A stretch of 64,000 nucleotides of DNA from assembly GCF_036711975.1 (NCBI RefSeq), contig NW_027248940.1, forward strand, positions 4,836,001 to 4,900,000, in the 5' to 3' direction. Of this stretch, positions 12,190 through 24,354 are shown in pieces (position 1 is the stretch's first letter; the number at the start of each line of letters is the position of its first letter). The notes under the pieces are model-generated. The model saw only the letters and a program-made list of their open reading frames with translations, made no database searches and was not told the DNA's origin. The position numbers were made by a program, and so were the translations under genes. Source of the DNA: Onthophagus taurus (Eukaryota > Arthropoda > Insecta > Coleoptera > Scarabaeidae).

Positions 12190-14440
12190 TATTAACACAA
12201 AACTAAGATATCGTATCTCAAAAACCAGTGGGGGTATCATGTTGATATACGATGCATTTTAAAGCAAATTTAATCTAGTTTTAGTGTACCATAAATAATT
12301 TATTAGTTTCTATAAACTTGATTGTTACGATTTCTTGAATTAGACACGGTTCATTTTAGTACTTATAAAACTGATTAAATCGTATCTCCGAAACTAATTG
12401 CGATATCATAGTGAGATATTCATCATTTTAAAGCTAAGTTAATGTATTTTTAGTGTGCCATAAATAAATTCTTAGTTCCCTTAAATCTGGTTGCAACGAC
12501 TTTTTTAATTAAACTCTGCACGATTAATAAATTTTGATGTATTAACACAAAACTAAGATATCGTATCTCAAAAACTAGTGGGGGTATCATGATGATATAA
12601 GAAACATTTTAAAGCAAATTTAATCTAGTTTTAGTGTACCATAAATAATTTATTAGTTTCTATAAACTTGATTGCTACGATTTCTTGAATTAGACACTGT
12701 TCATTTTGGTAGTTAAAAAATTGATTAAATGGTATTTCAGAAAATAATTGCGATATTATAGTGAGATATTCGTCATTTTAAAGCTCAGTTAATGTATTTT
12801 TAGAGTGCTATAAATAAATTCTAGGTTCCCTTAAATCTGGTTGCAACGACTTTTTTAATTAAACTCTGCACGATTAATAAATTTTGATGTATTAACACAA
12901 AACTAAGATATCGTATCTCAAAAATTAGTGGGGGTGTCATGATGATATGAGAAGTATTTTAAAGCAAATTTAATCTAGTTTTAGTATACCATGAATAATT
13001 TATTAGTTTCTATAAACTTGATTGTTACGATTTTTTGAATTAGACACTGTTCATTTTAGTATTTATACAATTGATTAAATCGTATCTCAGAAACTAATAG
13101 CGATATCATAGTGAGATATTCGTCATTTTACAGCTAAATTAATGTATTTTTAGTGTGTCATAAATAAATTCTTAGTTCCCATAAATCTTGTTACAATGAT
13201 TTTTTTAATTAAACTCTGCACGATTAATAAATTTTGATCAATTAACACAAATCTAAGATATCGTATCTCAAAAACCAGTTGGGGTATCATAATGATATAA
13301 GAGACATTTTAAAGCAAATTTAATCTAGTTTTAGTGTACCATGAATAATTTATTAGTTTCAATAAACTTGATTGTTACGATTTTTTGAATTAGACACTGT
13401 TCATATTAGTACTTATAAAACTGATTAAGTCGTATCTTCGAAACTAATTGAGATATCATAGTGAGATATTCGTCATTTTAAAGCTAAGTTAATGTATTTT
13501 TAGTGTGCCATAAATAAATTCTTAGTTCCCTTAAATCTGATTGCAACGACTTTTTTAATTAAACTCTGCACGATTAATAAATTTTGATGTATTAACACAA
13601 AACTAAGATATCGTATCTCAAAAATTAGTGGGGGTTTCATGATGATATGAGAAGCATTTTAAAGCAAATTTAATCTAGTTTTAGTGTACCATAAATAATT
13701 TATTAGTTTCTATAAACTTGATTGTTACAATTTCTTGAATTAGACACTGTTCATTTTGGTAGTTAAAAAGTTGATTAAATGGTATTTCAGAAAGTAACTG
13801 CGATATCATAGTGAGATATTCGTCATTTTAAAGCTAAGTTAATGTATTTTTAGTGTGCCATAAATAAATTCTTAGTTCCCTTAAATCTGGTTGCAATGAT
13901 TTTTTTAATTAAACTCTGCACGATTAATAAATTTTGATGAATTACCACAAATCTGAGATATCGTATCTCAAAAACTAGTGGGGGTATCATGTTGATATAA
14001 GAAGCATTTTAAAGCAAATTTAATCTAGTTTTAGTGTACCATAAATAATTTATTAGTTTCTATAAACTTGATTGTTACGATTTCTTGAATTAGACACTGT
14101 TCATTTTAGTATTTATACAATTGATTAAATCGTATCTCAGAAACTAATTGCGATATCATAGTGAGATATTCGTAATTTTAAAGCTAAGTTAATGTATTTT
14201 TAGTGTGCCATAAATAAATTCTTAGTTCCCTTAGATCTGGTTGCAACGACTTTTTTAATTAAACTCTGCACGATTAATAAATTTTGATGTGTTAACACAA
14301 AACTAAGATATCGTATCTCAAAAACTAGTAGGGGTATCCTGATGATATAAGGAGCATTTTAAAGCAAATTCGATGAAAATTTAATGTGCCATAAAGGATT
14401 TTTTATTTTCCGTAAACATAATTTTTATGATTTTTTAAAT
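12190..14440. repeat. Satellite array 2, third block
   Basis: Six further 350-bp dimers with GATTTCTTGAATTAG-type starts near 12330, 12680, 13030, 13380, 13730 and 14080, very regular. The final half-unit after about 14360 is diverged (GTGCCATAAAGGATTTTTTA) and the array ends near 14440. Confidence 0.93.
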
Positions 14441-14649
14441 CCAACTCTGCTTGTTTTACCGATTTTTAGCATAGGAAGTGATTAGATATAACAAATTGTT
14501 TTATTATCAATTTAAAATAATAAAATAATTATGAATATTAACAAAGCGTTTCAAACAAATTTCCGAGAATTAAAGTGCGCAGTATTCCAATCATAATGAA
14601 TCATAACGCATATCTGGTCTAATAACAAACATCATAGATGAGACATACC

Positions 14650-14657
14650 TATAAATA
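14650..14657 (+). promoter_or_regulatory. TATA box candidate
   Basis: TATAAATA lies 52 bp upstream of the ATG at 14702, with CGTTAG about 25-30 bp downstream as a possible start-site region. Spacing suits a short-leader insect promoter. Judged by position only. Confidence 0.4.
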
Positions 14658-14701
14658 CCAACTAACATCTCGAATCGTTAGCAATCAACTTACATCGCTC
14701 G

Positions 14702-14932
14702 ATGAAGTTGGTTGTTCACCATCATTCCATTCATACAGTAAGTAATTTAAATTCTTTTTTTGTAATAGTTTCTATTAATAGTTTATTTCTCTTATTGTTA
14801 GTTCCGTTGCAACTTTCTTTTGGAACCATTTATCATCAAAATTTCAATAGAGCCTTTTTTTCTGTTGGTCGGAAGTTTGGGTCAGCCCAAGCTTCGGCCG
14901 GGTGTCCATCCCAGATGGGAGGGTCTGCATAA
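14702..14932 (+). CDS. Possible small secreted peptide gene (unrecognised)
   Basis: I do not recognise this gene. The unspliced frame is 76 codons: MKLVVHHHSIHT, a hydrophobic stretch at residues 24-40 (rich in L, V, F), then a basic tail with FFSVGRKFG and a single cysteine near the end (AGCPSQMGG). A G-R-K triplet is what amidated neuropeptide precursors use, but the surrounding sequence fits no family I know. A strong donor (ACA|GTAAGT) sits after codon 12, and acceptors at about 14779 and 14799 would give different frames, so the true product is unclear. It lies between two satellite edges of opposite orientation and has a TATA box upstream. It may be a real unique gene, a decayed gene or chance. 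Confidence 0.3.
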   Translation: MKLVVHHHSIHTVSNLNSFFVIVSINSLFLLLLVPLQLSFGTIYHQNFNRAFFSVGRKFGSAQASAGCPSQMGGSA

Positions 14933-14934
14933 AC

Positions 14935-15579
14935 GTCTTTAAGGCATCATTTTGGTGGCGTCTTCTTGACGCTCGTGCACCTTACTCGCTGAGAACATTA
15001 ACATCAATTATGACACCATTAAACACTTTTTTTTATTATTACTTTATTACTACTTCATAACTCTACAATTTATTGGTATTGAATGTATTGAACAAGTTAA
15101 TATAAAGATGGCCCTCAGAATTGAAACTATATAGAAAAAAGGAATCAATCATTGATATTAAACTATATAAAATAAGTATAAACCACATCATAAGTATTAT
15201 TTAGAAGACTATAAATCGAGTATTATTAAGACATGACTTAAAAAATCAACTATTATTAACAAACAAGACTATAAATCAAGTATTGTTGAGACATGGAATT
15301 ATGAGAGACTACAATCGTTGCTACAAGGAAATACAAGTACCCCGTAAGGAGGGTGCTCCCTTTGAGCATACCTGGAAGGAACTTTAAGTTCCTCGCCAAT
15401 ATGGAGTTAACACAAGACTCCAATATCAGGTATAACATCATCAATACTACTTGATTCAAGCTGACTACCAACAAATGATATAGTCATGATTAATAAATGA
15501 TACTTAAGAATGGAAATTTTTGTTTTTTTTATTTCGTACCTCTTTATTAATCCCTTAATAATAACAATAACAATCAAAG
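14935..15579. other. Unassigned interval
   Basis: No supported gene. It contains a short tandem duplication: a ~35-bp block (AGACTATAAATC...GAGACATG) at 15206 and again at 15266. A 72-codon minus-strand frame at 15256-15474 has no recognisable motif. Confidence 0.5.
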
Positions 15580-15735
15580 ATGCAGAGTTGGGTTTAAAAA
15601 ATCATAACAACGATGTTTATGGAAAATAAGAAATTATTTGTAGCACACTAATTCTTAATCAAATTTGCTTTAAGATGCTTTTTATTTCATGATGATATCT
15701 CAATTCGTTCTTGAGATACGATCTCTTAAAATTTA
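15580..15735 (-). repeat. Inverted single unit of satellite 2
   Basis: Reverse-complement match to the end of array 2: GCAGAGTTGGG, CGATGTTTATGGAAAATAAG, then CAAATTTGCTTTAAGATGC and CATGATGATATCTCAA. It matches the diverged last half-unit at 14360-14450 especially well, but in opposite orientation. Confidence 0.75.
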
Positions 15736-16781
15736 TATTTTATTTCCTGATCAGAATTTTGAAACAAGTTTCAGATTAACCTAATAATTAATTTTATCAA
15801 AAAAATTTGTAAGGAATAGTTAATTAGAATTAAGAAAGCAATAATTTTTATTAATTATTTTTCGATATTGTAATATAGATTACAAGAAGATTTTGTTAAT
15901 ATATTATTTAATCTCGAATTTCTTGCTATGGCTGCAGTTATTTTGATTAATACCATTCAAGTTTTGCGAAAACGATGTGAGTTTCTCGAAATGATTACCA
16001 TTAAGTGATATTAAACAACTCGTTGACAATGAAAGATTTAAATTTATTGAAGAAAATATGAAAATTATTTTGAAATTGGTTCGTAACATTTGAATTGAAG
16101 CAGTGGGAAATAACCGTAATAATGTTATTCCAAATTTATATCATAAGCAGTGAATTGCATATCATAATTTTTTCATTAATAATGTATGCCTACGTGGTTG
16201 AATTATTAATCATACGAATACAAAACGTTAAAATCATGATTAACAACACACATTTAACGAGAAATAAGAAAGAAAATTTTAAGAGTTTGCGACCTATCGT
16301 CTTGTATCATCAAGATATTTTCAGGTATACTAATCTTGGAGTTTATTTTACAACGTTTACGATATCAGTTATGATTTTAGCACGTATAAATGCGTTAATT
16401 TTGCGGGCTGTATTGCGCCTACAAAATTTTGTGTTTTACTTTGTTTACCAATCTCGGTCACCGCATTTGGTTTAGTTTGAGTTCTCGTATGAGTTAAAAT
16501 CATTTAATTCCTAATACAGTGGAACCTCGGGTTACTAGTTTAATTCGTTCCGGCAGGTTGCTCGTAACCCGAAATACTCGTAACCCGAAACGAGTTTTCT
16601 CATAAGAAACAATGTAAATGCAATTACATAATTAGTTCCAGACTAAAAAATGGTAAAGAAAAAAACAAAATCTGTCCAATAATATCCAAATTTATTTACT
16701 TATAACTACAATAAGGGTAATGAATAACAAAAATTAATATTCTTTTCATTTTTTTTTTATTTTCAAGATCGTGTAGGGGTT

Positions 16782-18563
16782 TTATTCGCTGATGCTGCTG
16801 CTTTCTTCGATGATGAGTTTCTCTTCTTCATTTTTTTTCGCCTTTTTAGCTAATGTGGAGTCGTTTTCTTCCAGTTTTCTCTTAAAAAAATCATTGATTG
16901 ACGTTTGTTTTTTGCGGCTTCTCAATACGTTATTAAAATGAGCCATGGCAACATCATCGAATAAATCGATTGCCCTACAAGCTGCTGCTTTATCTGGATG
17001 ATGATCCTCTACAAACGTCTTTAATTTTGGCCACATGGAAGTATGATCTTTAATCTCAGCCAATGTCAGTCTTTTTTTCTCACTTTCTACTTCTTTGTCT
17101 TCGTCTACCTCTTCTAGCTCATATTGTTGCATATGCAAGTCCTTCAACTCATCAATGCTGAGTTCCTCGTTATGTTCTGCAATGAGTTCATTAATGTCTG
17201 ACTCGTTTACTTCAAGACCAAGAGATCTTCCTAGAGACATAATTTCTTCATAAGGCTCTGTTTCTTTTGAAATAGGTTCCATTTCATGATTTTGAACCAT
17301 ATCAGGCCACAATTTCCTCCAAGCAGAGATTAATGTTCTTTTTGTTACCTCCTTCTTCCAATCTTTGTCAATTAATTTCAAACATGCAATAATATCAAAG
17401 TGATGCTTCCAAAACTCTTTTAGGGTAAGTTGCGTAGTTTCAGTTATGTCAAAACAAAGCTTAAAAAGGCCCTTTGTATACAATTGGCTGCAGGAGGGAA
17501 GTAGTGTTGGGGGGAAGAAAAGTTACTTTTATGAAGTTAAATTCTTTCTTAATATTATCCTGAATTCTTTTTGTATGAGCAGGCGCATTATCCATAAGCA
17601 GCATTGCTTTTAACGGAAGGTTATTATCAAGCAGATATTGTCTTATTTCAGGACCAGCAGCAGAGTTTATCCATTCTGTAAAAAGCACTTCATCGACCCA
17701 TGCTCTCCTGTTTGACCTCCACATTACGGGTAGTCTACTTTTTTGCACTTTGCATCTCTTAAACGCTCTCGGGTTCTCCGAAGAGTAAACTACGAGTGGC
17801 TTTATCTTCTTGTCGCCGCTCGCATTTGCACAAAAGAGCACTGTCAAACGGTCTTTCATTGGTTTATGACCTGGTAACTTGGTCACCTCGTGTGTGACAA
17901 ACGTTCTATTTGGCATTTTTTCCAGAAGAGACCGGTTTCATCGCAATTGAAGACTTGCTGAGGAATGTACTGCTCCGTTTCAATAAGTGTTTTGAATTCA
18001 CTTATAAATTCCTCTGCTGATATTATATCGGCACTGGCTGCTTCTCCATGACGGAAGATGCTATGTATTCGCGTTCTTCTCTTAAATTTTTCAAACCATC
18101 CTCGACTTGCTTTAAATTCAGCAGAATCACTTGAAGAATCTGGCATATCTTTTAATAAATTGGCATGTAACATCTTAGCCTTTTCGCAGACAATGCCTTC
18201 GCTAATGCTATCGCCTGCAAGTTGCTTTTCGTTTATCCACACTAATAACAATTTTTCTACTTCTTCCATCACACGTGGTCTTTGCTTCGTTGATACGTTT
18301 ACTGTGAGACCCTTTGCTGCATCTATGCTTTTAATTTTCTCTTTATTTTTAAGAATGGTACAGATAGTCGATGTTGACTTATTATACTGCTTTGCTAACT
18401 CGATAACACGCATACCTCCGTCATGTCTCTTAATAATAATAATAATATATCTTTATTGTGCCGTCCACGGAATACAAATAACATTGATGATTTCTTTTTT
18501 CACTTCCAGAGTGATAGCCTCTTTCTTCATTCCATCAACACTAGATTTTTTCTTCATGGGCAT
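16782..18563 (-). pseudogene. Tigger transposase, broken
   Basis: Starts MPMKKKSSVDGMKKEA at 18563. Three frames cover helix-turn-helix (IELAKQYNKSTSTICTILKN), a Tc5-type second DNA-binding domain (SRGWFEKFKRR), and the DDE_1 catalytic core: FNCDETGLFW carries the first Asp and LLMDNAPAH the second. The third Asp, expected in a LLQPMDQ-type motif, is missing: LLQP at about 17490 is followed directly by sequence from further on, a small deletion plus frameshift. Another frame change lies near 17900, and a 57-bp LINE-tail insertion at 18431-18487 adds a stop near residue 36. The acidic/basic C-terminal region (16782-17483) is intact. Catalytically dead. Confidence 0.93.
18431..18487 (-). mobile_element. 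LINE 3'-tail insertion in Tigger transposase
   Basis: Read on the minus strand, the protein is EVKKEII, then foreign sequence with a stop, then KRHDGGMRVIEL. The foreign 55-60 bp ends CAATAAAGATAT followed by (TAT/TTA)n, the same kind of end as the LINE at 57262-59642 (AAATAAAGATAT then TTA repeats). It is best read as a very short 5'-truncated retrotransposed LINE tail. Confidence 0.65.
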
Positions 18564-20029
18564 TTTTTATGTTAACCTGTAAAACATGGTGTTGAAAATT
18601 TCACAAAAACATTTTGTAGTCATATTTTTTCTTTTTGAAAAAATGCAAAACCACCAGGACTACAAAATTTCTAAACATACTTACAATAAAGAAAATATTG
18701 AGGATTCCTTTAAATCTAAGTTTATTCATACAATACCCAAAATCTAGCCAAAACACGATAACACCTTTTCCAAAAGCTCCGCTGCGACTGCACGTCCGCG
18801 ACTGCAGACAAACCACGTATCAAGGCTACAACGTATAGTCTCCGCTATTTCGGGTGGTTTTTATGACTTAATTGCAGTCATGTAACGAACAAAGGCGGGG
18901 TTGTGAACAGGTACTTTAAGAACCCCAAAATTCGGCGAGAGTTGTTCTGACCCGCATTAACGGAAATTACAAAAACGTAGTTAAATACCATTACTTTGTG
19001 TAAAAATTTATTTATAATTTGTATTTTTCAAATCTTATCAGATTATTTAATTTTTTTCAATAATTTTTATATGTATTATTACTTTATATATTGTTATTTT
19101 TTTTTTAAATAACAGTATTTTTTATATTATTTATCATTTAAGTTTAAATAAATTTATATTCGCGCCTGCCCGCCAAGCAGCCCGTAAACCGAAAATTTGC
19201 TCGTAAGCCAAGACAAAAATTTTGCCGGCTCAAAATTCGTAAACCGAAAAACTCGTAAACAGAGACGCTCGTAACCCGAGGTTCCACTGTATACTAATTT
19301 TTATAGGAAAAGAATTTAATAAGTTGCTTTAACATCACTAAGACCCTTGATTATATAATGTATAGATAGCCCAGCTAACATAAAATTTTTGCAGCAGTTT
19401 GAAGTCAAGGTTTATATACAGGTGTATCTGAATGATGTGCTCAAACTTCAGGGGGTGATTCTTTAGACAATTTTAAGGGTACTTTCATATATGAACCATG
19501 GGCGACTTCGGCTCCCCTAAGGAGCTATACCCCTCCAAAAATGGCGGAAAATTTTGGTTTATTTTTTTTTTCTCAAAAACCATAAACGCTAGGAAAATGA
19601 AATTTAGGGAATATGTTTAACTCATAATAGGGCACGTTTTGACCCTATTTGTACTTTCAACCTACCCTTCTAAACTACAAAATGTAACCACCCCCGTTCA
19701 ATTTATGCCTAGATTTTTTTACATTGAAAAAATTTCAGATAGATAAAACTGTTCTAAAACAGTTTGAGTGTTCTAAAATTGAATACCATTCAATTGAGAA
19801 ACAGGACATTCAAAATCCAGTTAATTTTTATGAATTTATTTGGTTTGTTAGCAAAGTTATAGTTTTAATGGGAAAACTGTAGCAGTATTTACAAAAATAA
19901 AACGATTGTTTACGAGATCTATTTATTCTAAAAGAGACAATTTACATATTATTTTTTATTTAAGCTCTATAGCGTTTTATAAGATGAAAATCACAACCAT
20001 ATTGGATTTTACCGCAGAACCATTAATGA

Positions 20030-21597
20030 ATGGATTAAAAAAAAATTTTTAGAATGTTATAACATACTTATGAGAAATGTAGGTAAACCGTGGGTACCTA
20101 CATCTATTTGTAATACTTGTAGATTAACTCTGATTAATTGGAACGATATAAAAAGGAAGTTGTCATTACACCAACCATGTGGTATGAGCCTAAGGATCAC
20201 AATGAAGACTGTTACTTCTGTGCCTGTGATATAACAGGTTATAATAGAAAAAATAAAGGAAACATATTATATTCTAACGTACAAAGCGTAACACCAGCCA
20301 AGAAAGGAAAAATAGCGAGATTAGACAAAGTACCACCTAATAAAAATGAATGTCGTTTGGAAGAAATGAGTTTTGTTGAACGTGAAAAGGACAGTGATTA
20401 TGAGGATTCTGTTAGTGCCAAAGACCCTAAACTTTTTGATCAAGATTCATTAGATGATCTTATTCGCGATCTTAGTCTTTCTAAAGATTCAGCTGAAATA
20501 TTGGCTTCCAGACTTAAAGAGAGGAACATGTTGTTACCCGGAACAAAAATTACAGCGTACAGAAAAAGAGATGAGGAATTTCTGAAATATTTTTCTAGTA
20601 AAAATTCCTTAGTTTATTGTAATGATATAGAAGGACTTATCAATACATATCAAGTAGGTGTGTATAAGTTCGATGACTGGCGGCTCTTTATAGATTCCTC
20701 TAAAGAAAGCCTTAAAGCAGTGTTGCTCCATAACGGCAATAAATACGCAGCAATCCCTATTGGTCATTCCACCAGGCGAAAAGAATCATACGAAGACCTT
20801 CAATTTGTACTCGAAAAAATCAACTACAACATCCATAACTGGTTTATATGTGGTGACTTTAAAATGATCAATATTTTGGTTGGTTTACAATCAGGAAATA
20901 CAAAAAATCCTTGCTTTCTCTGCGTTTGGGACAGTCGCGCCCGAGAACAACATTGGATTCCAGTTGGTTCCAACAATGTTGTTTACAAGAGTCTTGTTGA
21001 CACAAAGCGTATTTTGTTACCTCCAATCCACATCAAATTAGGCTTGATGAAACAATTCGTAAAAGCCTTAAATACTGAAGGAAACTGTTTTAAATATCTT
21101 AAGTCTGCATTTCCAAATTTAAGTCATGCTAAAGTTGAGGTATCTTCGTGGGGCCTGATATAAGAATCTTAATGAAAGATGACGATTTTATAAGAACAAT
21201 GACAGATAACGAAAAAAATGCTTGGTTAAGTTACAAAGAAGTTGTACAAAATTTCTTGGGCAACCATCGGGATCAACAATATAAAAACATTGTATCGACA
21301 ATGTTATTAATCTTTAAAAAATTAGGCTGTTTAATGAGTGTGAAGCTACATTTCCTATTTTCCCATTTGGATTACTTTCCGGAAAATGTAGGAGCCTTCA
21401 GCGAAGAGATGGGTGAACGATTCCATCAGGATTTCAAAGAAAAAGAGCGACACTATCAAGGTAGATGGGATGAAAGAATGATGGCTGGCTACTGCTGGTC
21501 TTTGAAAAGAAACGATAACGCTGCTCAATATAAGCGTAAGAGTGTTAAACGATCGTTTGAATTGATGCGCGTTCGTTATCATAAGAAACTAAAATAA
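20030..21597 (+). pseudogene. Orphan DDE-like transposase, two frameshifts
   Basis: Coding homology starts near 20050 with a frame reading GKPWVPTSICNTC, shifts near 20150, then runs 20138-21163, shifts by one base near 21138 (VGPDIRI continues in the second frame) and ends at 21597. An N-terminal cysteine arrangement (CNTC ... DCYFCACD) suggests a zinc finger. RNase H-like catalytic candidates are D in WRLFIDSSKESLKAVLLH, D in WFICGDFKMI and E in EEMGERFHQDF, with CFLCVWDSR and LLPPIHIKLGLMKQFVKAL between. I remember closely similar uncharacterised proteins as very common in arthropod genomes but cannot name the superfamily. It lies inside the element with 350-bp inverted repeats, so a transposase role is inferred. 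Confidence 0.75.
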
Positions 21598-23619
21598 CAT
21601 CTCAATTGCTATAAAATGTAAATAGTAAAATGTATAATAATAATAATATATATATAGTAAAATAATATAATAATAGTAAAATGTATGCTGTAAAATGTAA
21701 ATAGGAAAGAAGTTTTAAAAATACAAAATTAAATACAATAAAAAACAAATTAATTTAAAAATATTCGAGAATAAGTGAAAGTTATGAAGTTTTATTGTTA
21801 TAAAGTATATCAAACAAAAATATTGTAAATTAATTCTTACTTTTTTCTCCAACTATATACGAAAAATGTATAGGTATATATGAGACAAAGTATTGAAATT
21901 CGACCTCTACATTTTGATGGATATACACGTTTTGAGGTCCCCTGAGTCCATATTGACTATTTCCAGAAAATGTCTGTGCGTATTTATGTACGTACGTATG
22001 TATGTATGTGTAAACACGATAACTTAAAAACGCAATCAGCTATCGTAATGACATTTGGTATATAGCTATTGCCGCGAACGGCCATGATTTAAGACAATGC
22101 CCCGAACATCGGTCGTATGAAAAATGCTAACTAAGGGTTTAACGCTACCGCGACCGATGATCGGCGGACATTGAGGGACAATGGGGGAATCGCGAACCGG
22201 CCACCGTAGAGTTAAGAGTCATTTGTAGAAAGTAGTATTTGATAAACATAATTTTGGGAAATAAGCGAAGTTTAATTGTTCAACCCCGCAACAATCCATC
22301 CTAACTCATAGCCTTGACGGAGGGTGACGACGATAAATAAAAGGGTAAGTAAGATTTTAATTATTTAATATCTACGCGATACCTCTCACAAAGAACAAAG
22401 ATCAAGCGAGTAACCCCTACTGCATAAGAAACAACCCCCGAACGTAACACTATTAAACCAAAATCGAAAGCTCGTAAACACCTTTTAGACCAAATCCACC
22501 AACTGGAAATGGCACTTTACCTGAAGACATTTTCAAACCTTTCATATAAACTTACATTTTTGATATGTATAGCCTAACATATACTTTCGTATACATCTAA
22601 TAAATGACAAAAAATTACGATATATTGAATTTCAACGGAATCGCTTGACCGGAAGTGTCACTTTACCTGAACACATACACTTTTGTATACGTCTGTAAAA
22701 TGAGAAAAAAATACCATATATGGAATTTTATCGAAATCGTATGATCGGATCAGTCATTTGTACTTTTTTGTATGTAAGTATTTACAATGTTTTGAATTCA
22801 CTGCGTTTTAATGCGTTTTTCCAACTACATTAAGAAACCTTTTTTTAACAATCTCTGTAAACGACATTGATAGGGTAAGGGCAGGCCACTTCAGGTTCTT
22901 TATCATTAATTTCGTTTTAGACCATACGTTTGTTGTTATTTGTTGTTTATTAATATTTTGTATTGCTTTGAAGTGTTAATAAAATATTTTAAAACTTGTA
23001 AATAAAACTGGAAAATAAACAGATGTTATTTCAAATATGATGAATTTCTTAGTTTTAGGAGATAATTTCTCAGGGATCAAGAAAAATATTTAAATGAATA
23101 ACATAAGATTTTAAGGGGGCAGAGAAATAGTTTTAAATGGCATAATGACTTCTGTAGAAAAAAATTATCTTTTAGATGTAAATTCAGCCTTGAATGTGCT
23201 GAAAAATCGTGTTTTTCGCATATTTTAGGTAAGATATCTTGAAAATCTTAGGTGATGAAGCAATTCTGACGTCAGATTCGGATTCAGGGTATCGAAAATT
23301 ATTTGGAAGGTATAGTCTGGTCTCTGGTTTAAAAATTTGTCTGCCTGTGTTATTATTGTTTTTCAAATTAATTTTTGAATAAAGTTCTATCGCATTTACG
23401 CTTAAAATTTTAAATAAAATAATAATAATAGTAAGAAAACCACTGACATTTAAACGTCAAAAATATTTCTGAGAAAGATTGCAAAGCCTACTAAGGTTTT
23501 TTCATTAAAAATTCATTCTAACTTTCGATTAACAACCCTACAGCTTAACAGTTAGTGTTTGCTTAATTATTTTTTTTCCCAGAAATTATTAAATTTTCGA
23601 AGAACTTCAGAGAGATAAA
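21598..23619. other. Non-coding interior of the long-TIR element
   Basis: No gene supported. It contains a (TAA)-rich stretch at 21630-21690, a GTACGTATGTATGTATG run near 21990, a locally GC-richer block at 22070-22260 with no coding signal, and two loosely repeated segments at about 22540-22740 (cores CTTTACCTGA...CATACACTTTTGTATAC). These may be nested fragments; I cannot assign them. Confidence 0.45.
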
Positions 23620-24354
23620 AAAGTTTTAGAATAGTTTTACCTATCTAACTGAAATTTTTCCAATGTACTTATCATCTTCATAAAAAAAATCTAGGCATAA
23701 ATTGAACGGGGGTGGTTACGTTTAGTAGTTTAGAAGGATAGGTTGAAAGTACAAATAGCATCAAAACGTGCCCTATTATGAGTTAAACATATTCCCTAAA
23801 TTTCGTTTTCCTAGCGTTTATGGTTTTCGAAAAAAAAAAATTAAACCAAAATTTTCCGCCATTTTTGGAGGGGTGTAGCTCCTTAGGGGAGCCGAAGTCG
23901 CCCATGGTTCATATATGAAAGTACCCTTAAAATTTACTAAAGAATCACCCCTTGAAGTTTGTTGCAGTCATTCAGATACACCTGTATACCGACCGGTCAA
24001 AATGACCGGTCGTTATTTTTAACGTTTTCAATATGAAAACTTCTCAGCAATGTGTCGTGAGTTCAAGTACACACAGGATAGTCGTATTACTCGGATCTCG
24101 AGGATGGCCTCTTCAAGTATTTTTTACATTCTCAAGTTAGCAGCAATAAATGCATGGGTTTTGTACAACGAAACAACTGACGAAAATATATCGCGAAAAA
24201 TTTTTTTGTTTCAATTAACAGAACAATTTCCGCAGAGTATAAAGATCTATCAGAACAGGAAAATTTGAATGCCATCTTGAAGAGCCCTGAAAGTTCTAAT
24301 ATAAGAAAAACTTGCCAAATAGGTTTCTGCAATGAAAATAAAACTGTGAATATA

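Larger units (their letters stand above)
16517..19289 (-). mobile_element. Tigger-type (pogo superfamily) DNA transposon
   Basis: Terminal inverted repeats begin CAGTGGAACCTCGGGTTAC at both ends, with TA at 16515-16516 and 19290-19291. Total 2773 bp. Subterminal sequence repeats CTCGTAACCCGAA-type words. The transposase is on the minus strand and is broken. Excision of the element plus one TA restores an intron closely matching intron 3 of the intact receptor. Confidence 0.95.
15870..19345 (+). pseudogene. Odorant receptor pseudogene, interrupted by Tigger
   Basis: Near-copy of the receptor at 3402-4684 on the opposite strand. Exon 2 homology runs 15870-16324 with a 2-bp deletion at about 16000 (frameshift) and a ~110-bp deletion at about 16088 that removes two membrane-region blocks. 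The 56-bp intron (16325-16380) and exon 3 (16381-16474, with APTKFC) are retained, as is the intron 3 donor. The Tigger transposon (16517-19289) sits in intron 3; beyond it the acceptor and the start of exon 4 (19307, EKNLISC) survive before homology ends near 19345. Exons 1 and 5 are not seen. The Tigger lies in an intron, so it need not have caused the inactivation. Confidence 0.92.
19419..23984. mobile_element. Long-TIR DNA transposon, family not recognised
   Basis: Inverted repeats of about 350-370 bp at 19419-19770 and 23620-23984, both starting CAGGTGTATCTGAATGA and containing GAACCATGGGCGACTTCGG and CAAAAATGGCGGAAAATTTT. Flanks are TATA on both sides (19415-19418, 23985-23988), so the duplication is TA or TATA. 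It encodes an orphan transposase-like protein (about 20030-21597). An 84-bp remnant of the same family lies at 57178-57261. Total 4566 bp. Confidence 0.88.

Noticed and set aside
18058..18582. 174-codon plus-strand frame
   Set aside because: Lies antisense to the Tigger transposase, whose catalytic motifs are clear on the minus strand.
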